A stretch of 64,000 nucleotides of DNA from Pisaster brevispinus (lineage: Eukaryota > Echinodermata > Asteroidea > Forcipulatida > Asteriidae). The notes under the pieces were generated by a model. The model saw only the letters and a list, made by a program, of their open reading frames with translations. It made no database searches and was not told the origin of the DNA. This document shows, piece after piece, positions 60,461 to 64,000 of the stretch. Positions within the stretch are counted from its first letter, which is position 1; each line of letters starts with the position of its first letter. Position numbers and translations under genes: made by a program. The stretch is taken from assembly GCA_023634235.1 (NCBI GenBank), contig JAMKCF010000020.1, positions 8,866,001 to 8,930,000 on the forward strand, read 5' to 3'.

Positions 60461-60654
60461 AGGGCCCGATTTCATAAAACCTGTAAGCACAAAAACTTGC
60501 TAAGCACAGAAAAACATTGCATGGCATAAACTGTTTACCAGCCAAAATTCCATAAAGTTAACAATGGTATGACTGGTGCCCGTCTCATTTTATGCTTAGC
60601 ATAGAAAATTGCTAAGCAGTATTTTCTGCTTGACAGCTTTATGAAACTGGGCCC
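60461..60654. mobile_element. GGGCCC...ATTTCATA foldback element, complete copy
   Basis: GGGCCCGATTTCATAAAACCTG at left, CAGCTTTATGAAACTGGGCCC at right. Inside, GCTTAGCATAGAAAATTGCTAAGCA and a central palindrome-like TTACCAGCCAAAATTCC segment. Confidence 0.85.
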
Positions 60655-61274
60655 TGATTGTCCCATTTGAAGGTAGAGCTACATAGGCCCTAATAGTCAT
60701 TGTTTTTGTCATCGCCCACAGCTTGTTTACATTTACATTTTTTCACCACTTTTGTGATTTCCCTTTAAACCCGTGCCACAAAATATCACCTGCTCGCATC
60801 CACAATAAACGTAAATCCTTCTTCACACTTCCTTACGGCTCCTATAAAAAATAAAAATAAAATACAGACCTACATTCAATGTGGTGATACCGTTATAAGT
60901 GCATACTGCCTCTCACCTGCCAGACTGCAACCCAATTTAAATGTATTAAGACCACACATAATCTGATTATTAGCTTGCACTTGTTAAACGTATTACAACA
61001 TGGTTTACATGAAGATTAGAGTCACTCCTACTCAGTAGTTTTGATTGAACACACCACTCAACCAACCTGCGAAATTGTCGTTTTAAAAAGTGTTCCATTA
61101 CTTTTCCCATCAGTTCTCCTTTTGTTCCCCCGGGTGTTTTGGGGGTATGTTCACACATGGCTGTTTTTGGCGCATAATAATAATAAGCCAGCGAGTGTCG
61201 GTAGATACCGACACGTGGCAGAGTAGACACACCGACACATGGCAGAGTTACAGTCGAAAATGAGTATATTTCCA

Positions 61275-61360
61275 ATTCAGGCCCAGAATTACATGGAGGC
61301 CATGGATTATGTTGCCCTGGTCTTAGTGCCTCTTTAACAGCTACCCATAGACTTTAAGAT
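61275..61360 (+). repeat. Dispersed repeat, inverted partner at 63735
   Basis: GGAGGCCATGGATTATGTTG, CCCTGGTCTTAGTGCCTCTTT and ACTTTAAG correspond to the minus strand of 63735-63815 (AAAGGGGCACCAAGGCCAAG, ACCAGGGCAATAGAAACCATGG). About 80 bases, identity around 75 percent. Confidence 0.6.
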
Positions 61361-62412
61361 TTTCAAATAGCAGTACCCTTTGCAAAATGATTAATGGCCT
61401 TGCCCTCTCAAAGATGTAATTTCAGGCCTGCCAATTTTCGGGCATTACAACCTTATCTAAGTTCAAACAATTTGGTGTGGAGTGACAGAAAAGGAAAATT
61501 TTGAATAAATTGAGATAAACTGTAGGCAAATAGGCCTGGGGAGTGAGGGTTTTAAAGAGAGATTTTCGAATTTCATAGACAAAAAAATAGTTTTTTTTTA
61601 TAATAGCTTTTGTAAAATAAAAGATTTCCAGATTTCTGCAAGATCATGCATGTTTAAAGTACATTTCATGTTGTAAACATGGTCTTGCAGACAACACCAT
61701 TTTTACTAACATACAATGTTACGACAAAGGGACGTTTGCTAAACCGTCACTTCAACATTTAAGTAGGCCCAGTATTTTTTCGTACAGCGGTATACATGAT
61801 TTGAATTAAATGGCATATTTTGAACATGTACCTAAACGTGATCCATACACTTATCGGGCTACATTTGCTACAGAGTTGAGGCTATACATTAGGTACAGGT
61901 TACATTTAGATACAGTGCTGGAGGACTCGAGCCCACCTCGAGTCCATTTATTGTAACGAATGGTCCGACCACTTTAAAAGCCCCAAATTATGACTTCTCC
62001 CCTGCTTACACCCTCCCCTCCCATACAAATTTGAACGGCCGGTTAATTACCCTACTGATTACAACCAACTTTACGGGGACTCAGACACTGATTAGGACTC
62101 CCGGGGGGGGGGGGGAGGACTTGGACTCGAACAACATTGACTCGACTACAGCACAGTGGGGCTACATTTAGGGGCGGGCTACAGTTAGGCCTGGACTACT
62201 TTAGAGTCCGCACAAGCGAGTCTTTTTTGCATGTTCTTCTAGATATTTCGTGTAAACCCAACTTTCTTGTTGGAAGTTACTTACGTGGCAGTGTAACTTT
62301 TTTAATGCAAGGATGAGGAATTTCATAGACTTAGGCCTTGTGGAATTCAAACATTTTGTTTTGTCTGCCTGTTGAATAAAAAAATAAAAGTTCTTAAGAT
62401 GAAAAGCAATTT

Positions 62413-62517
62413 TGCTCTTTGATCTATAGTGCTGAGCATACTGTTCCCGAAAGTCCGTTGAAATATATAATGACTGATGTGTTCCCAAAAGTTGAAATTC
62501 TACCATTTCAACATTCA
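62413..62517 (+). repeat. Dispersed repeat, copy 2 of a pair
   Basis: See 5133-5236. Confidence 0.45.
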
Positions 62518-63689
62518 TTCTTTAATTTTGATGTCCAGTTTCAGACCTTTTTGTCAGCAATGGTTCTCACCCTTGATAGTGTTGCGCCTAGAGTGATATG
62601 TGATCCTGTATCTCACCACTTCACCTTGCACATTTTTATTTACTGTACACCGTGATGCATGATGACATACACTAAAATGACATTTTCCCCAACAAGATAT
62701 TTATTTCCTTGTAACATGATCTTCTTGTTGACTGTGCATAACCGCTGGAAGGGATTTAGTTACAGGGTATTTATCGCCGACAGAGCGGCGTAGGATTTTT
62801 CTACACTTTTAGGTTCATTTGTGTCTTTCACGTTGCATTTGTCAGTGTGTGAACTTTCCTGTCAACATGCTAGTACTATGGAGGCGTATGTTTTCACAGT
62901 ACGATAGTGTTTTCTCTGCTCGGTACAGTGTTGCCCACAAAGCGACATCCTATCCCTAGTGCCGTCACTTCAGCCCAATATCTTTGGGTAACTGTAAACG
63001 TATGTCGCGAGGCAGAGTGTGAAGAGGTGAAGACCGTACCGCATGCATGTTTACCCGTCTCATTTGGCATGCGGCGTGTCCATCTACATTCTACCTCCCG
63101 GCAACAACAGTGCACGCTTGAATCCCATCCATACACACTTTCTTCAATCTTCTCTTTAATGAATAATGACTGGGATTCGTTCTTAAGGTTTTTTCACCCC
63201 TTTTTCGACTCTCCGGTTATGCACCAGCACGATTTTAAGCACGTGTAGGATGCGTGCTGTGGAGAGCTACGCCACGCGTCAAAAATGACTTATATTTACC
63301 TTGCTAATGGCTTATACAAGGGAAAACATGGAGTCATCCATTAGTCTAGTGGGACTAGTCCTTAGTGTTTTACGTGTATGCTTCTGTACGATTGGGGAAT
63401 TGCTGTTGAATTATTCACGCCCTGTAATGGCGAACAAATCGCCACTGCGACGAGAGAGAGTGAGTAGATTTTAAGTACAGGCCGGTGTACCGGAGGGAGA
63501 GTTATTTTGATGTTAGAGTCAACAGTGACACGGCCGTCTGACCGTGCGCTCTTCCGGTTGTGTTTTGACCAGACCTAAAGTGCTTGATGAGCACTTGTTT
63601 AAATTCTGACCGGTCTCGCAACCGATTTTTTCGCCAACTACGATATGGTGGTGTTTCTTTAAGCCTGGAATTTCAACTTTGACAGGGAA

Positions 63690-63730
63690 AGGGCACTTTC
63701 AAAGGGCACTTCCAAAGGGCACTTCCATTG
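63690..63730 (+). repeat. Short tandem AAAGGGCACTTCC
   Basis: Three copies of the 15-base unit AAAGGGCACTTTC/AAAGGGCACTTCC directly before the 63735 repeat. Confidence 0.8.
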
Positions 63731-63734
63731 GGAA

Positions 63735-63815
63735 AACCCTAAAGTCTTTTAAAGGGGCACCAAGGCCAAGACCAGGGCAATAGAAACCATGGCCTATGTG
63801 GGCTCTGTGTAATTT
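63735..63815 (-). repeat. Dispersed repeat, inverted partner of 61275
   Basis: See 61275-61360. Confidence 0.6.
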
Positions 63816-64000
63816 CAGATCTGGTGTTTTGTCCAAACGTCTTGTATACACAGGGGTTTAAGAGCAAATGCAAATAACAATTATTTACCTTTACTTAAAA
63901 ATCGATATCTGGGCATTAAAAACATTAAACAAATAAGTAGGAAACCGTTAATAGATCGATCGACACTCGTTTGTCACAACTCCTTTGTGAACTAGAATGT

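Larger units (their letters stand above)
51771..64000. other. 3' UTR and 3' flank, no second gene recognised
   Basis: The Prdm14 3' UTR must begin at 51771, but the poly(A) site cannot be fixed: the nearest signals are ATTAAA near 52949 and AATAAA near 54938 and 55187. Contents are listed separately: 370-bp repeat, inverted-repeat elements, GGGTCA pieces, SINEs, a C tract (55840-55854), a GT run (56318-56333), G tracts near 56484 and 62101-62114, foldback elements, and the 32-bp minisatellite. 61860-62200, 62520-63680 and 63820-64000 show no element I can name; 62890-63110 is GC-richer with frames on both strands and no domain. Confidence 0.6.

Noticed and set aside
62201..62518. 105-codon minus-strand frame
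   Set aside because: It overlaps a dispersed repeat also present at 5133-5236 and has no recognisable domain.

Overview
The window is nuclear DNA of an animal. It holds one recognisable protein-coding gene, Prdm14, on the + strand, spread over about 41 kb of AT-rich, repeat-dense sequence. Nine exons (25368-51770) can be joined with canonical GT/AG borders and matching phases. They give a proline-rich N-terminus, a PR/SET domain and seven C2H2-type zinc fingers. The identity rests on the close match to vertebrate PRDM14 across the SET core and fingers 1-6. A tiny first coding exon (10517-10545) is proposed from its ATG, perfect donor and matching phase; with it the model is 573 residues.

Organism: PRDM14 with introns between individual fingers, abundant tRNA-derived SINEs, and many small foldback elements (one family with GGGCCC...ATTTCATA ends) point to a marine invertebrate deuterostome. 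An echinoderm such as a starfish is most likely. This is inference from repeat style and gene content, not a search result.

Layout: 1-10516 is 5' flank with satellites, SINEs and inverted-repeat elements. 9550-10516 is a more GC-rich stretch that could be the promoter or 5' leader. 10546-25367 is a proposed first intron. 25368-51770 carries the gene body with large introns full of repeats. 51771-64000 is 3' flank with foldback elements, SINEs and a 32-bp minisatellite of about 26 units that has a 224-bp higher-order period. No second gene was recognised.

Most notable: (1) a dispersed repeat family scattering GGGTCA/TGACCC half-sites, with seven perfect GGTCAnnnTGACC palindromes; (2) a seventh, C-terminal zinc finger with the same C-X2-C-X12-H-X5-C spacing as finger 1, plus a read-through form that would end after six fingers; (3) two terminal exons that begin with GTAAG or GTGAG directly after the acceptor AG, resembling recursive splice sites; (4) several paired or nested mobile elements and a 70-bp satellite present at two places 49 kb apart.
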